A stretch of 64,000 nt of DNA from Eurosta solidaginis (Eukaryota > Arthropoda > Insecta > Diptera > Tephritidae): contig NC_090319.1 in assembly GCF_040869045.1 (NCBI RefSeq), positions 306,268,998 to 306,332,997 on the forward strand, read 5' to 3'. Of this stretch, positions 1 through 11,012 are shown piece by piece. The notes under the pieces are model-generated. The model was not told where the DNA came from and made no database searches. It saw only the letters and a list, made by a program, of their open reading frames with translations. Position 1 is the stretch's first letter; the number at the start of each line of letters is the position of its first letter. A program made the position numbers and the translations under genes.

Positions 1-28
1 CTTTTCAGTTCCCAATTTTATCCATACT

Positions 29-376
29 TTAAGAATATCGTCCGAAAATATTTTTTTCTTTATCATATAACATCAATGATCGCCATTCGTTGTTAAGAAT
101 TTCCATGGAAGACTTGTGAAATGGAAAAGCTTTAAGTAAGGGAACAATCGTTGTCATTTGACTAGATTGAATATTTTTTGCATCAAAATATTCCAAAAGG
201 TGTAATTTTTCTTCTTCGAAATTGGATCGTTTCTTGATTTCCTTACAAAGGCAAATGTTGGTAGATTTTTTGGCTTGGTGGTAGAAGTGGTAGAAAATGA
301 AAATGGGATAAAAAGTTGGTAGATCTACCAATAAAGTGGTAAAGTCCGTGCACTGGGCACAATTGTGCACACTCAA
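29..376 (-). pseudogene. possible hAT transposase remnant (weak)
   Basis: An open frame of 115 codons at the left edge, antisense to the given strand. Its C-terminal part reads like the region of hAT transposases just before the dimerisation domain, with a proline-phenylalanine segment followed by an EWRSL motif. A similar QWRKL motif lies in the clearer hAT remnants at 3215-3691 and 8333-8674. No catalytic residues or zinc finger are visible. It lies outside the foldback that starts near 419. It could also be a chance frame in AT-rich DNA; I give it little weight. Confidence 0.22.
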
Positions 377-1152
377 TTGACACGTATTCTTATTCTCTTT
401 AGCTTAGTAGTGGCTGAGCCAAAGATGACTTGATACGAAACTCTCTCATTTTTTGCGCTCTCACGAGGGATTTATCTCAAATTTGAGCTGGCAACAATCA
501 CAGATAAATCCCTTGCGCCAGCTGAAGCGGGTGCCAGAAGAAAAAATGTCCCAGCTAAAATGAAAAACGGGCCAAAAATTTCGTTAAACTTTAGTTTGAC
601 CTACAACTGTAGAAAAGCGTTCAAAAATTATGGGAAAAAGGATAAAAAATACTTGTTTAAGTATGAATTGAATGTTATATATATATTGAATGATGTTAAC
701 TATTATATCATAGGTCGGATTTACTGAAATTTCAAAAGAATATATGGTTTTCACTGTGAGTTAAATGCGTTACAATATTTGACTAATTACTTTAATCAAA
801 ATGTAAATTTTACTTAGATTTGTTTATATTTGACTCTAACTAGTCGTATTACTGTGAAATAAGTTTAAAGAAATAAATATTTTGCAACTATCATTTTTTT
901 TTAATTGTTTGAAACTATAATCGCCGAAATGTATGTCAAAAATCCCCATATTCAGATCTATTAATTTTTGTTTGGAGTGGCATCACTGACAAATGTTATA
1001 AAAAATGTACATTTTGAAAGCGCTCTCTCGAAACAAAGAGTTGCAAATCCATTCATCTATGGCTGAGCATTTGGCGCAGCAACATCGATTGTGTGCGTCG
1101 CTCGCATGTTGACGAATGTTGTTAGCAAGCAACAAGCAAAGATCGTTTGTTA

Positions 1153-1735
1153 TGCGGCAGTTACTCACAAACGTACGTAGAAAAAACGTGTCAACTGACA
1201 CGACCTATCTTATGAGTGAGCAATGTAAACGAAAACTCACCGACGTGCAACGCCCGTACGTACTTAGCCCGGAACGTAGAAATCAAAACAATTTTGATTT
1301 TTTCCGTAAGAACGTGTCAGCTGATCGCTCTCTCACTAGACAGAGTTGCCTAGTAAACTTTTGTGCGCTAATTTTTGACCGTTTGCAGTTTTTGCAAAAA
1401 CACCTAATTAAAGTTTGAAAAATTGTGAAAATAATTCGAAATAATTATGTAAAAGTGCAGATTATAAATATGTAATCTATTTATATTTATTTAATATAAA
1501 TTCCAGCCTTTTACAACATCAAAAATTAAATTGGAAAAAGTTGATGTTTCCATAAGCATGCATGCAAAATGGGCAATGGCAACAGTGCTTATCTGTAAGC
1601 AATACACACACAAATATGTTATGTGCATATACACAGACGCACACATTGATTCCTACGGGCTTGAGAGTTCGGTCAAACGTGCTTCGTACGACAAACGTCC
1701 TTACGTACGGCACACGTCGGTGGGTAACTGCCGCA
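1153..1735. mobile_element. Harbinger-like MITE (TIR GCGGCAGTTAC)
   Basis: Terminal inverted repeats read TGCGGCAGTTACTCAC at the left and the complement of TGCGGCAGTTACCCAC at the right, flanked on both sides by TTA. A 3-bp TTA/TAA target duplication is typical of the PIF/Harbinger superfamily. The 583 bp interior has no open frame that resembles a transposase. A second copy of the same family lies at 27707-28756, where it was itself hit by another Harbinger element. It sits in the spacer region of the foldback element. Confidence 0.75.
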
Positions 1736-1820
1736 TTAGTTTCTTTCAATGCGCACAAGGAAAAATATTTTATTTTGACCAACCCTTTTGCGCAAATGCA
1801 ATGTATTTTATTGTATAAAC

Positions 1821-2411
1821 CAGGCATGCTTAACCAACGAAACGATATCATTTCGTTACGATAATCAACGTTAATAAACGAAACGAAGTCATTTCGTTTC
1901 GTTTATTAACGTTAAGATCGTCAAATTAACGAAATGATTTCGTTTCGTTTTCTGCCATATCAAAACGAACTCAATTCGTTTATGTTAATTATTAATTTCA
2001 AACTATGCTGGCAAAGCTGATTGATGGCGGAGTCATTAAAGGTGAAAGCATTAGCCAAGCTGATTGCAACTTTTCTCATGAATTTTGACAGTACAAACAT
2101 TTCTCAGAGTATTTTTGACATTACCACCAACGAATTACACAAACAAATTACATAGAGTTTGTGTGTGTATGTGCGCTCGTTGTTGACACCTTACGGCTTC
2201 ACCATGGCTATAGCATTGCCAGCACAATTCAAACATAAAGTATCACGTTTTTGTTAACGTTTTTAACGTTAACGAAAGCTTTTCGTTTCGGTTAAAAACG
2301 AGATACAATTTATCTTGATAATTTCTTTATCGATAATATTTCGAAGTGTTTCAACGGAAACGGTGGAAATTTTTTGATAAACGATTAGCTTAACGTTAAG
2401 GTGCATCCCTG
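1821..2411. mobile_element. hAT-like MITE with 8-bp TSD
   Basis: Starts CAGGCATGC and ends with the complement of CAGGGATGC. The 8-bp target duplication GTATAAAC is perfect at 1813-1820 and 2412-2419, as expected for hAT. Inside are AT-rich palindromes built from repeated CGAAACGA/TCGTTTCG words (1836-1990 and 2250-2410). No coding sequence. It inserted into the foldback spacer. Confidence 0.8.
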
Positions 2412-3214
2412 GTATAAACCATTTGCTTGCCATTGTGCGCATTAAAAAAATAATAACAAACGATCGTGTCTTGTTGCTAGCTAATAAGCAGAGATGAATG
2501 GATTTGCAACTCTTTGTTTCGAGAGAGCGCTGTCAAAATGCTGTCAATGATGTTACTCCAAACAAAAATGAATAGATCTGTATATGGGGACCTTTGACAT
2601 ACATTTCGGCGATTATAGTTTCAATCATTTAATAAAATGATAGTCGTAAAATATTAATTTCTTTAACCTTATTTTACAATAATACGACTAGTAAAGTTAA
2701 ACATAAACAAATCTAAGTAAAATTTACATTTTGATTAAATTAATTAGTCAAATATTGTAACGCATTTAACTCACAGTGAAAACCAAATATTCTTTTGAAA
2801 TTTGAATAAATCGGACTTAGGATATAATAGTTAACATTATTTAGTGGAAAGGGCTTATCTTACATGTCTGACGTTTCAGGTTCTGTGATCAAAATGGACT
2901 GGTTGCATCAGGAATTCATATTTACAAAACCTGTTTTTAGTGATAACTTTTGAATGGGAAATAATATTTACCTTCCGCCTTCGAACTAATAATTTACACT
3001 AAAAGAAGTATTTGTATTCTTTTCCCCATAATTTTTGAAATTCTACAGTTGTAGGTCAAACTAAAGTTTATCGAAATTTTTGGCCCGTTTTTCGTTTTGG
3101 CTGGCACATTTTGGGTTTAGCTTCGTGACTTTTTTCTAGCTTTTTTTTACTTTTTAATAATTTCTAAAATAAAATAATTTCAATAGTTCCTGTGAACACC
3201 TAATACCTAATAAT

Positions 3215-3691
3215 ATGAGTTCTCTACAAAAGATTAACCCTTTTTCTGCTGAAAATTCGTTGAAAGTTTCAAAGCCAGATGTATTTTCTTACTTTGAAAA
3301 AGAGAAGTATAGTTAATCTTCAATTCAAATAGCATTTATAGAGCTGCAGTGGCGAAAACTTATAACTATACAATGGAAAAATGTACACTCCACCATGCAA
3401 TTTTGGTCGGAAGTCCGAGAATTCATATTTAGTTTTTTAGTATTACCACTCAGTAACGCGGAGGTTGAAAGAATTTTTAGTGGCATGAAAATTCTGAAAA
3501 CTAAATTAAGGAACAAACTAAAAATTAAAATGCTTAATGCGCTGCTTAATATTAGATGCTCGTCAAAACGCTTATCTAAATGTTGTAATGATTTTGAAAT
3601 TACCGATGATCTCATATCTATGGTAAATAGCCAAACTTTATACGCAGACTTAAGCTCTTCTATTTCTTCAGACGGGGAATATTTTATATAA
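3215..3691 (+). pseudogene. hAT transposase C-terminal fragment
   Basis: Reading from the ATG at 3215 the frame gives a short N-terminus (MSSLQKIN...), an in-frame stop near 3313, a QWRKL segment, then the hAT dimerisation motif LPLSNAEVERIFS near 3441-3480 followed by a helical, lysine-rich tail ending at 3691. hAT transposases cut and paste DNA as dimers, and this C-terminal motif is their most conserved part. The zinc-finger and catalytic portions are absent, so this is the leftover of an internally deleted element. The two sister copies keep the same piece, so the deletion predates their spread. Confidence 0.75.
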
Positions 3692-3734
3692 ATAATTAGT
3701 TTGTAATATATTTTTTTTATGTATATACACATAT

Positions 3735-4097
3735 AAATAAAAAAAAATAAATGTAAGGCGCGATAACCTCCGAAGAGATCTAAGGCCGAGCTTCTCTTCC
3801 AATTTGGGTCGTGCTCCTCTTGATTTTCCCTACAAATTGGCCGGACGGGAGCTACATGTTTTATGCAGACTCCGAACGGCATCTGCAAGGCAGATGAGTT
3901 TTCACTGAGAGCTTTTCATGGCAGAAATACACCCGGAGCGCTTGCCAAACACTGCCGAGGGGCGACCCCGCTTAGAAAAATTGTCTTCTAATTGAAAAAC
4001 CTTATTTATAAAATTTTGATGTTGCTTTGTCCGGGGTGCGAACCCAGGGCATACGGTGTGATAGGCGGAGCACGCTACCATCACACCACGGTGGCCG
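3735..4097 (-). mobile_element. tRNA-derived SINE, copy 1
   Basis: On the - strand it begins with a tRNA-like head: an A box (TGTGATGGTAGCGTG) and a B box in the GGGTTCGCACCC region, the internal promoter of RNA polymerase III. A body of about 250 bp and an A/T-rich tail follow. The target duplication CACATAT is seen at 3728-3734 and 4098-4104. Compare the copies at 24648-25016, 10796-11012 and 58258-58560. It lies inside hAT copy a. Confidence 0.8.
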
Positions 4098-4187
4098 CAC
4101 ATATGCAGTCATTTAAAGTAATTCCATGTGCTAGTCAAGGAAAATGTGCCTGATATGTTTTGAAACAAGAAGTTATGTTTAAGTTAT

Positions 4188-5614
4188 TTATTCAATTCAA
4201 TTGTGTTTTATTAAGTAGAAAAAAAAATCTTACATCTATAATTTTTAGCAAAACTTACAGAATATGGTAACTAAACCTTAATTCTACAACATGTTTTTTG
4301 TTATCACAGATTTTTCGGTACTTTTATAGGTAGCTATTTCGGAGGAAAAAAACTACTATGAAAAAACCTCCGCTATAAATCTTAGAAGCTAGTTTGATTA
4401 TCTTTATATAAAATACTCTACCTTAATTATAAAGATTTGAGATTAAAGTATTGTCAGACATACTACAGCGTATTTGAAACCGTTCAGTCATTTTTTGAAT
4501 TTGTTCATTTATCATATTTACATTCGGCTCCCTATGAAGTCTTCTAGTGGAAAAATCCCAAGGTAGCCCTAGCATCATTTTGAGAACTTTGTTTTGACAT
4601 ATTTGCAATTTTTTAATATGCGAGTTTGCAGTTATGCCCCATGCTGGGCAAGCATATAATATTATAGATAGGAAAATGGAATTGTAGATTACTAATTTAT
4701 TTTCCTTCCTCAAATGCGAGTTCCTATTAATAAGAGGGTATAGCATTTTGATAGCTATATTAACTTTATCTGTTATATATTTAACATGATCGCTGTAAGT
4801 GAGTTTTTTATCAAAAATTACTCCGAGGTACTTAACAGATTTCTCCCATTATATTTGATGAGTGCCTAGCCTTAACCTGGTGCTAGGTAGATAACAAGGA
4901 CTTCTTTTTCTGGTGAAAAAGATGGCTTGTATTTTTCCAGCATTCAGCTTAATTTTCCAATTATGCATATAGTCAGAAATACTACGTACCGCACGCTCCA
5001 GTTTTGCTACAATTTCATCGCCGATTTCATGCGAATAGAATATACCAATATCGTCAGCGTACATAGCATATTGGCAATTTTCAACTTGTGGAAAATCTGA
5101 ACAGTAAATAATATATAACAGGGGGCCAAGTACTGATCCCTGAGGAACTCCAGCGGGTAATTCAATTAAGTCAAAGTATTCATTACTCAAACATACACTG
5201 TAATAACGATTGGCCAAAAAACTTTTTATCAGCTTTACGATATGTAGAGGAAAGTTAAAGCTGATTAACTTATGAATCAATCCATTATGCCAGATTGAGT
5301 CAAAGGCCTTTTCAATGTCAAGTAATATTAAACCAGTATACTTCCTGTCACCAAAACTATTTTTTACATAATTGGATATGTGTTTTACCTGATGCGTTGT
5401 ACTGTGATACTGTCTAAATCCGAATTGTTCATATGGCAAAATTTGGTATAAGTCAATAAATAGACATAATTTGTGTTTTATGACTTTTTCAAAAATTTTA
5501 GATAGGGAACTTAGGAGGCTTATAGGTCTATAACTTAGAGCAATATTGTTTGGTTTACCTGGCTTCCAAATAGGTATAATTTTGGCTGTTTTCCAGGTCT
5601 TGGGAAAATATTGC
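4188..5614 (-). mobile_element. jockey-like LINE, 5'-truncated, with RT
   Basis: Inserted into hAT copy a with target duplication AAGTTAT (4181-4187 and 5615-5621). The - strand frame from 5614 runs through the middle and C-terminal part of a non-LTR reverse transcriptase: YRPISLLSSLSKIFEK, then DIEKAFDSIWH, GVPQGSVLGPLLY, the catalytic YADD box near 5055, and a thumb region ending at 4423. One TAA at 4849-4851 breaks an otherwise continuous frame. LINEs copy themselves by target-primed reverse transcription, and 5' truncation is the usual outcome. The endonuclease domain is missing, so this copy is dead. Confidence 0.85.
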
Positions 5615-6031
5615 AAGTTATGGTTATAAGTTTTTATTTACAAATGTGTAAACTAAAATATAAAAAAAATTTTATGAATTAACCAAAAAAATTTCTGGCC
5701 TTTTTTTAGCTTCTTTTTTTTCTAAATTTAGCTTTTTCTAACCTTTTTTTTTGCCAATCTAGCTTCTTTTTTGTTCATCACCTGGCAACACTGGTTGCCA
5801 GCACAAATTTAAGATAAAACCCTCGTTAGAGCGCAAAAATGAGAGTTTCGTATCAAGTCATCATTGGAAAGAACTACGCAAAACGATCCATCATAGCTCC
5901 GACACATAAGCAGTTTTTCATACAGCTGAGTTTAACACAAGCTTATGCATTATGAGTAGATTGCACGTATTTTTATGGAGAACGGTAGATTCAGCGACAC
6001 TGGCGCCATCTAATATGGAAAAGTAGCCAAC

Positions 6032-7467
6032 CATGAACCAATAAACAGATCTCGCATTAAAAAATGAGAGAGCAAAAAATCATAGTTGGCTGGGAAATAA
6101 ATTTTCTCGGCGTGACCTCACGTTTTTGACAACATATTTCATTGCTGGCGTAGTGTTCAGACTTTATTCCAATCGGAGTATTTTGCTCCACTCTTACCTC
6201 CTACTACATTTTTAATCTCAAAGGTTTTGTGGGTCGAGTTGAAAACTCAATAGTATTACTACATAATATCTTTCGGTTGAAGTTTTCATTGCATACGTAT
6301 GAAAAGCTGATTGTTTACAAGTGACGATTAGATTAAATGACGCGAATTCATTGTTCGTGTCTTAGGCATGCCAATGTTAGTTCACATTTTACTCACAGTT
6401 TTTGTACTTTTTTCGTTCAGAATGTGAATAGGAGTAAAATGTAAGCAAAAGATGTGTCCAGACGCGATCTTTAAATTCAGCCAAAAATTCAACATACAGC
6501 ACTTTTGCAGTTTTATATAAATGAAGTATGTTGAGTCATTGAGGTCAGCTAACCCTGTTTTGCGATAACAGTCGCCTATTAAGAGCACCAAGCGAAGTCA
6601 AAGCTTCCTCCAACTGTCTCTTCCAACTCAGTGAAGGTCTTCTCTTTCCTCTGTTTATAAACGACCGGAGCGTATTCGTTCATCCGCATAACATGACCTA
6701 GCTAGCGAAGCTTTCTGTTTTTATGCGCTGCACTATCGTCATATCTGCGAAAAGCTCATCATTATACCTCCTTCGATACTCGCCGTCGACATCACGGATA
6801 GGACTATAAATCTTCCGGAGAACTTTTCTTTCGACAGGTACAATGAGTGACTTATAGAGCGAGAATTTTGTTCGTCGAGAGAGAACTTTACTTTTCAATT
6901 GCTTAAAGAAGCACTTGTTGGCGAGAGTCATTCTCCGTTTGATTTCTAGGCTGACATTGCTTTTGCTTTTAATGCTGCTTCCCAAATAGGCGAAATTCTT
7001 CACAGTATCGAATATATATCCGTCAACAGTGACGTGGCTACAAAGGCCGCGATGACAGCATATACTTCGTCTTGTCCACATTTACTGCAAGACCCAGTTT
7101 TTTGTGCTTATGGGAGTAATAATTAGTCATCCTTTACGTTTTAGGCCGTGCATCTAATAAGGCTGAGAAACATTTCATGGCAAAAACACAATCGAAGGGA
7201 TTGCCAAACCACCAAATCAATTCGATGTTAGTTGTTCGCCCGCTTTCAAAAAGGAAGAAAAAATATACTCCAAAAATTTAATTTTTACTCCGGCGTAGTC
7301 GTTTACTCAGGTAACAGTTTCAAAAACTCCGAACACTGATAGCGAAATATGAGAGAAATGTAATAAATCGAAAAACTTCAAAAGCGCTACGTCATCAAAC
7401 TTTTTTTTCGAATTCGATTACAAATACAACAATTCCGGAAGGCTAGATCTTGGCTCATTTGTGTATG
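6032..7467. mobile_element. TIR element carrying LINE sequence, copy 1
   Basis: Ends are CATGAACCAATAAA at the left and the complement of CATACACAAATGAGC at the right, with target duplication GTAGCCAAC (6023-6031 and 7468-7476; 8 or 9 bp depending on where the last G is placed). This fits a hAT-like insertion. The interior includes a fragment of LINE reverse transcriptase (6698-7081) and a stretch near 7150-7260 resembling the body of the tRNA-derived SINE. The sister copy at 45061-46597 has the same composite interior. Confidence 0.65.
6600..7081 (-). pseudogene. RTE-like LINE C-terminal fragment
   Basis: The - strand frame contains FAYLGSSIKSK, an EIKRRMTLANK segment and KFSLYKSLI, the order seen after the catalytic core of RTE/BovB-type reverse transcriptases. 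It continues into a 3' part with the wording of fly RTE tails (gaccgga...catgacctagctagcg, 6661-6705). No YADD box is present here. It is part of the composite TIR element. Confidence 0.6.
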
Positions 7468-7476
7468 GTAGCCAAC

Positions 7477-7896
7477 TCCCAAATTTTATTCCAAGCAAAT
7501 CATAAGAAGAAGAATTTGACATTTGCTTTGACTAAGGGTGTTGGCACACCTTGCAATTCAAATAATTTTTCCCGCTGGATAGTAAATTTTCTAAAATTTT
7601 TCGCAATTAGAAACTGCAATATAACAATCGAATACGACACAAAATATGTGAGAAAGTATTTTTGTTGTATAGGGAGAATGTTTATAACAGTGCTTTGCGA
7701 AATTTTGTACGTGACTGGTCAAGGCGTAATAAACTTCAATTACCAAGTCTGAAGTTCCTTCTGTTATTGGAATGCATAAGCTTGTGTTAAACGTATCTAT
7801 ATGAAAAATGTCATTGTGCCTCGGCCTTCAAGTGATGTGCGCGATCATCGCGCTCTCACTAACATATCTGCATTTCCATTTTGTCGACGTCTGATA
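7477..7896. other. no gene seen; end of old inverted-repeat element
   Basis: Holds the right end of the old inverted-repeat element and about 60 bp of unique DNA before the hAT copy. A 100-codon open frame from 7450 to 7752 has no recognisable domain and spans an element boundary, so I do not call it. Confidence 0.5.
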
Positions 7897-8841
7897 CAGT
7901 GTTGACAGGTGATGACAAAACAAGAAGCTAGATTGGCAAAAAAAAAAGGTTAGAAAAAGCTAAATTTAGAAAAAAAGAAGCTAAAAAACGGCCTAATCTA
8001 ATCTAATCTTTTAGTTTACACATTTGTAAATAAAAACTTATAAACATAACTTAAACATAACTTCTTGTTTCAAAACATATCAGGCACATTTTCCTTGACT
8101 AGCACATGGAATTACTTTAAATGATTGCATATATGTATATACATAAAGAAAATATTACAAACTAATTATTTATATAAAATATTCCCGGTCTGAAGAATCA
8201 GAAGAGCTTAAGTCTGCGTATAAAGTTTGGCTATTTACCATAAATATGAGATCATCGATAATTTCAAAATCCTTACAACATTTAGATAAGCATTTTAACG
8301 AGCATCTAATATTAAGCAGCGCATTAAGCATTTTAATTTTTAGTTTTCAGAATTTTCATGCCACTAAAAATTCTTTCAACCTCCGCGTTACTGAGTGGTA
8401 ATACTAAAAAACTAAATATGATTTCGACAAGTTCTAAAAAAGGAGGTTCGTTTAATGAATTTTTATGTTCTCGGACTTCCGACCAAAATTCCATGGTGGA
8501 GTGTACATTTTTCCATTGTATTGTTATAAGTTTTCGCCACTGCAGCTCTATTAATGCTATTTGACTTGAAGAATAACTATACTTCTCTTTTTCAAAGTAA
8601 GAAAATACATCTGGCTTTGAAACTTTCAACGAATTTTCAGCAGAAAAAGAATTAATCTTTTGTAGAGAACTCATATTATTAGGTATTAGGTGTTCACAGG
8701 AACTATTGAAATTATTAAAAATACATTCGGAGTAAAAAAGGCTAGAAAAAAGTCTCGAAGCTAAACCCAAATCTTCGAGGCTAAAGGCAAAAAAAAAGGC
8801 TAAGCTAAATCTAGCCTCGAAAAGGCTAACCTGGCAACACT
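7897..8841 (-). mobile_element. hAT element copy b (nonautonomous)
   Basis: Complete element of 945 bp. The left end is CAGTGTTGACAGGTGATG, the right end is the complement of CAGTGTTGCCAGGTTAGC, and the target duplication GTCTGATA is perfect (7889-7896 and 8842-8849). The subterminal regions are rich in short GGCTA/TAGCC words. It keeps only the C-terminal transposase fragment on the - strand. Confidence 0.9.
8333..8674 (-). pseudogene. hAT transposase C-terminal fragment
   Basis: Starts at the ATG at 8674-8672 (MSSLQKIN...) and runs without a stop through FSYFEKEKYS, the QWRKL segment, a loop, and the dimerisation motif LPLSNAEVERIFS, then terminates early at 8333 compared with copy a. About 110 codons remain where hAT transposases usually have 500-700. 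It has no catalytic residues. The clean frame over this stretch is a carry-over from the source element, not evidence of function. Confidence 0.75.
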
Positions 8842-8962
8842 GGTCTGATATAACATTGAGCATTTTCCCCCTCTCTCTCCCTCTGCACTTCATTCTATTC
8901 CCATTCACCAACACCTTGTTTTTTTCTCCGCCTTACACTTTTCATTCCCTCCAGCACGGTGT

Positions 8963-10288
8963 CATGGTGGAATAACCAGGTGAAGTAAGCCGTCAATTGT
9001 CTCGCTCTAAATTCTTCTTTGTTCTGTCATTCGGCTATCTGAAAAATTTTCACCAATGTTGTCCCCGAAAAAGTGTTGCTTTTTTGTATTTTTCAGGAGT
9101 AAAATATGGTAATTTTAGTACTTTTTTTTCACATGAACCAGTAGGTGAATATCAATGAATATCATTACAGAAATTCACCATTTGGGTATCTTTGGTTTTA
9201 GCTTCCATAAGTAAGGTTGTGCTAAATATTACGTTCATATTGTTGATGTTTTCATTATATACATATGTATGTTTAATTTGTCTCAAAAAAAATTTAAACA
9301 GGTCTTAAAACAAACTATTTGTATTCACCTCATATCCAACAAGGATTTTCACATGTGCACTACTGTAGACTTTCGAGAAATATTTTTTGTCAATCATGCA
9401 TCAAGAACATCAAACCTGTCGTATTACACCTTATTTTTGTAAAAACTTCGTTACAACAATGGATTTCTTAATATAGTTACAAAAAATTTTAGCTCACTGT
9501 TGTTGTTTTGCCCTAAAAATCAGACCACTAAGATAAGAGGAATGTTACAGTTAAGGATTGTAATTTACAATATATGAATCCGGATCAGCATCTTCTGGTT
9601 CCAGGCCGACTGCCGCGAGGCTATTATATCCACTGACATATTTTATTAAATAATAACTTGGTAAAATTAGTAATATTTTATGAATTCAATTGTCAAGAGC
9701 TTTTGGGGGGTCTTTTGATTAAGTTTGTAAGATATATTAGAAGAGCATATGTTTTACTTTCAACAGAGCAGATGGAAATAACAATGAATTTTTAGGTATG
9801 GAAACGCATTTAAAAGTATTACGTTCAATTCTAAGTGTGACTGTAAAACTTTTCATCAAAACCGAAACCAATTTAAATGCGCAAAGTTACTACAGTTCAA
9901 CTAAATAACGGATAACATCTCTCCCTTTTATGTCCGGGTTTTCGATGAAAGCTTCAACTGCAGTTGAAGTTGAGGTCGGTTTACTTTAGACGCATTATCG
10001 AATTTTACTGCTCATCGTAGTTTTTTTATTTTTATTCGATGCCAAAAGTAATATAAGCTCGCAATGGTCCTGTGTATCCCGTTTTGCATTGGTGTTAGGT
10101 GGCACTGATATGCTGAAAAAAAAACAATTTCTGTAATGGCTTTCGTAGCAAGGTATTTATTTTTCTACTCTTTTCAAAGCGGGTAAAAATTTAACTCTCT
10201 TCTGACCATTGAAAATACATCCCTACCGTTTCAGATAGCGTACATCTTCTGTCCTTTTTTATTTACTTCATCTGGTGATTCCACCATG
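8963..10288. mobile_element. hAT-like nonautonomous element, 1.3 kb
   Basis: Terminal inverted repeats start CATGGTGGAATAACCAGG and close with the matching complement near 10265-10288. The 8-bp target duplication CACGGTGT is perfect (8955-8962 and 10289-10296). No frame inside resembles a transposase, and the interior is AT-rich with no other repeat I recognise. It ends only 72 bp before the acceptor-bounded ACS exon at 10361, so it occupies the intron right upstream of that exon. The tip resembles the much smaller element at 18640-18822. Confidence 0.85.
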
Positions 10289-10360
10289 CACGGTGTCACA
10301 TACTTACAGGTATTGGATTGGTACTAATTTTTTGTTTATTTTTTTTGTTTTAATTTGTAG

Positions 10361-10520
10361 CGAACCAACAAGCATTTCTTTTGGTGATGTTACAACGTTA
10401 ACAGTAATACCTTGGTTTCATGTGTTTGGTTGCCTTACGTTAATATTAACATCATCTATGGGAACAACTTTAGTGTTTTTGCCAAAGTTCGAAGAAAATC
10501 TCTTCCTTCGCGCTATTGAG
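10361..10520 (+). CDS. ACS copy A, internal exon (luciferase-like acyl-CoA synthetase)
   Basis: Exon bounded by a TTTGTAG acceptor (10354-10360) and a GTAAAT donor at 10521. It encodes EPTSISFGDVTTLTVIPWFH and on through a hydrophobic stretch to FLRAIE. This is the part of ANL-superfamily adenylating enzymes (firefly luciferase, 4-coumarate-CoA ligase, fatty acyl-CoA ligases) just after the SGTSG phosphate loop; the PWFH motif shapes the acyl pocket. It starts with one base completing a codon, which fits an upstream exon ending like the one at 27078 of copy B. It ends on a codon boundary that joins exactly to 17344. The first exons of this gene must lie left of the window. No damage is visible. 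Confidence 0.85.
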
Positions 10521-10795
10521 GTAAATAAAAACATATATGTATATATATTCATATATTCATATATATGATGGATTTGGGAACCAATACATGTTAAAAACAT
10601 TACAAAGTAGAACCGTTTTAAATCAAGTAGTTAACTTTTAGAACAAAATATGTTTTAGCCTCTTTACTTATAGTAAGTTAAGTTACAAAACAGAGCGTTA
10701 GTAGACAAATTCTCGAGTTGAAATACTACGCAAGTAATCGACTAGACAACGATTACGGAGTTAATACAAGTGCAATTCACAATAGAAATAAAAAA
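10521..10795. other. ACS copy A intron, start; nothing recognised
   Basis: AT-rich intron sequence after the GTAAAT donor, with a run of ATAT words at 10535-10566. No element or gene is recognised. Confidence 0.6.
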
Positions 10796-11012
10796 ATGAA
10801 TGTAAGGCGCGATAACCTCCGAAGAGATTTAAGGCCGAGCTTCTCTTCCTATTTGCGTCGTGCTTCTTTCAATTTTTCTTGCAAATTGGCGGGACGAACC
10901 TACTTATTTTATGCCGACCCCGAGAACAGCATTTGCAAGGCAGATGAGTTTTCACTGAGTGCTTTTCATGACAGAAGTATACTCGGAGTACTAGAGTGTT
11001 AGAAAAATTTCC
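10796..11012 (-). mobile_element. tRNA-derived SINE, copy 2, headless
   Basis: Matches the body of the SINE at 24648-25016 (shared words GTAAGGCGCGATAACC and GGCAGATGAGTTTTCACTGA) but stops before the tRNA-like head. It is therefore a 5'-truncated or deleted copy on the - strand. Many mismatches indicate greater age than copies 1 and 3. Confidence 0.7.

Larger units (their letters stand above)
3110..5793 (+). mobile_element. hAT element copy a, split by SINE and LINE
   Basis: Belongs to the same family as 7897-8841 and 43170-44159 (terminus CAGTGTTGCCAGGT). The right terminus is intact at 5793. About 70 bp of the left terminus and about 46 bp of the foldback arm next to it are missing, which fits one deletion across the left junction. 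It inserted into the right arm of the foldback. A SINE (3735-4097) and a 5'-truncated LINE (4188-5614) later inserted into it, each with its own target duplication. What remains is a transposase C-terminal fragment plus noncoding ends. Confidence 0.8.
419..5867. mobile_element. giant foldback element (long inverted arms)
   Basis: The sequence from about 419 to 1757 is repeated in reverse complement from about 2426 to 5867 once later insertions are removed. Landmark pairs are the outer tips (GATGACTTGATACG at 425 and its complement near 5850), 590-625 with 3025-3060, 719-790 with 2745-2820, and 1010-1060 with 2480-2530. The arms are about 730-860 bp of original sequence around a spacer of under 100 bp, so the ancestral element was almost a perfect hairpin. 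No coding sequence belongs to it. Four later elements sit inside. No clean target duplication is visible at the tips, so it is old or damaged. Long-TIR foldback elements exist in flies; the family here is not identified. Confidence 0.75.
5893..7832. mobile_element. old inverted-repeat element
   Basis: The stretch 5893-5952 (containing TTTAACACAAGCTTATGCA) recurs as its reverse complement at about 7770-7832. The two ends share several short blocks in the same order, such as TTTTTCATA next to the long block. No target duplication is clear. Most of the interior is the younger element at 6032-7467. Its class is unknown to me. Confidence 0.45.

Noticed and set aside
983..1864. Small overlapping frames on both strands
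   Set aside because: They lie in the foldback arm and the Harbinger-like MITE, are not conserved in the sister copy at 28.2-28.8 kb beyond DNA identity, and lack domains.
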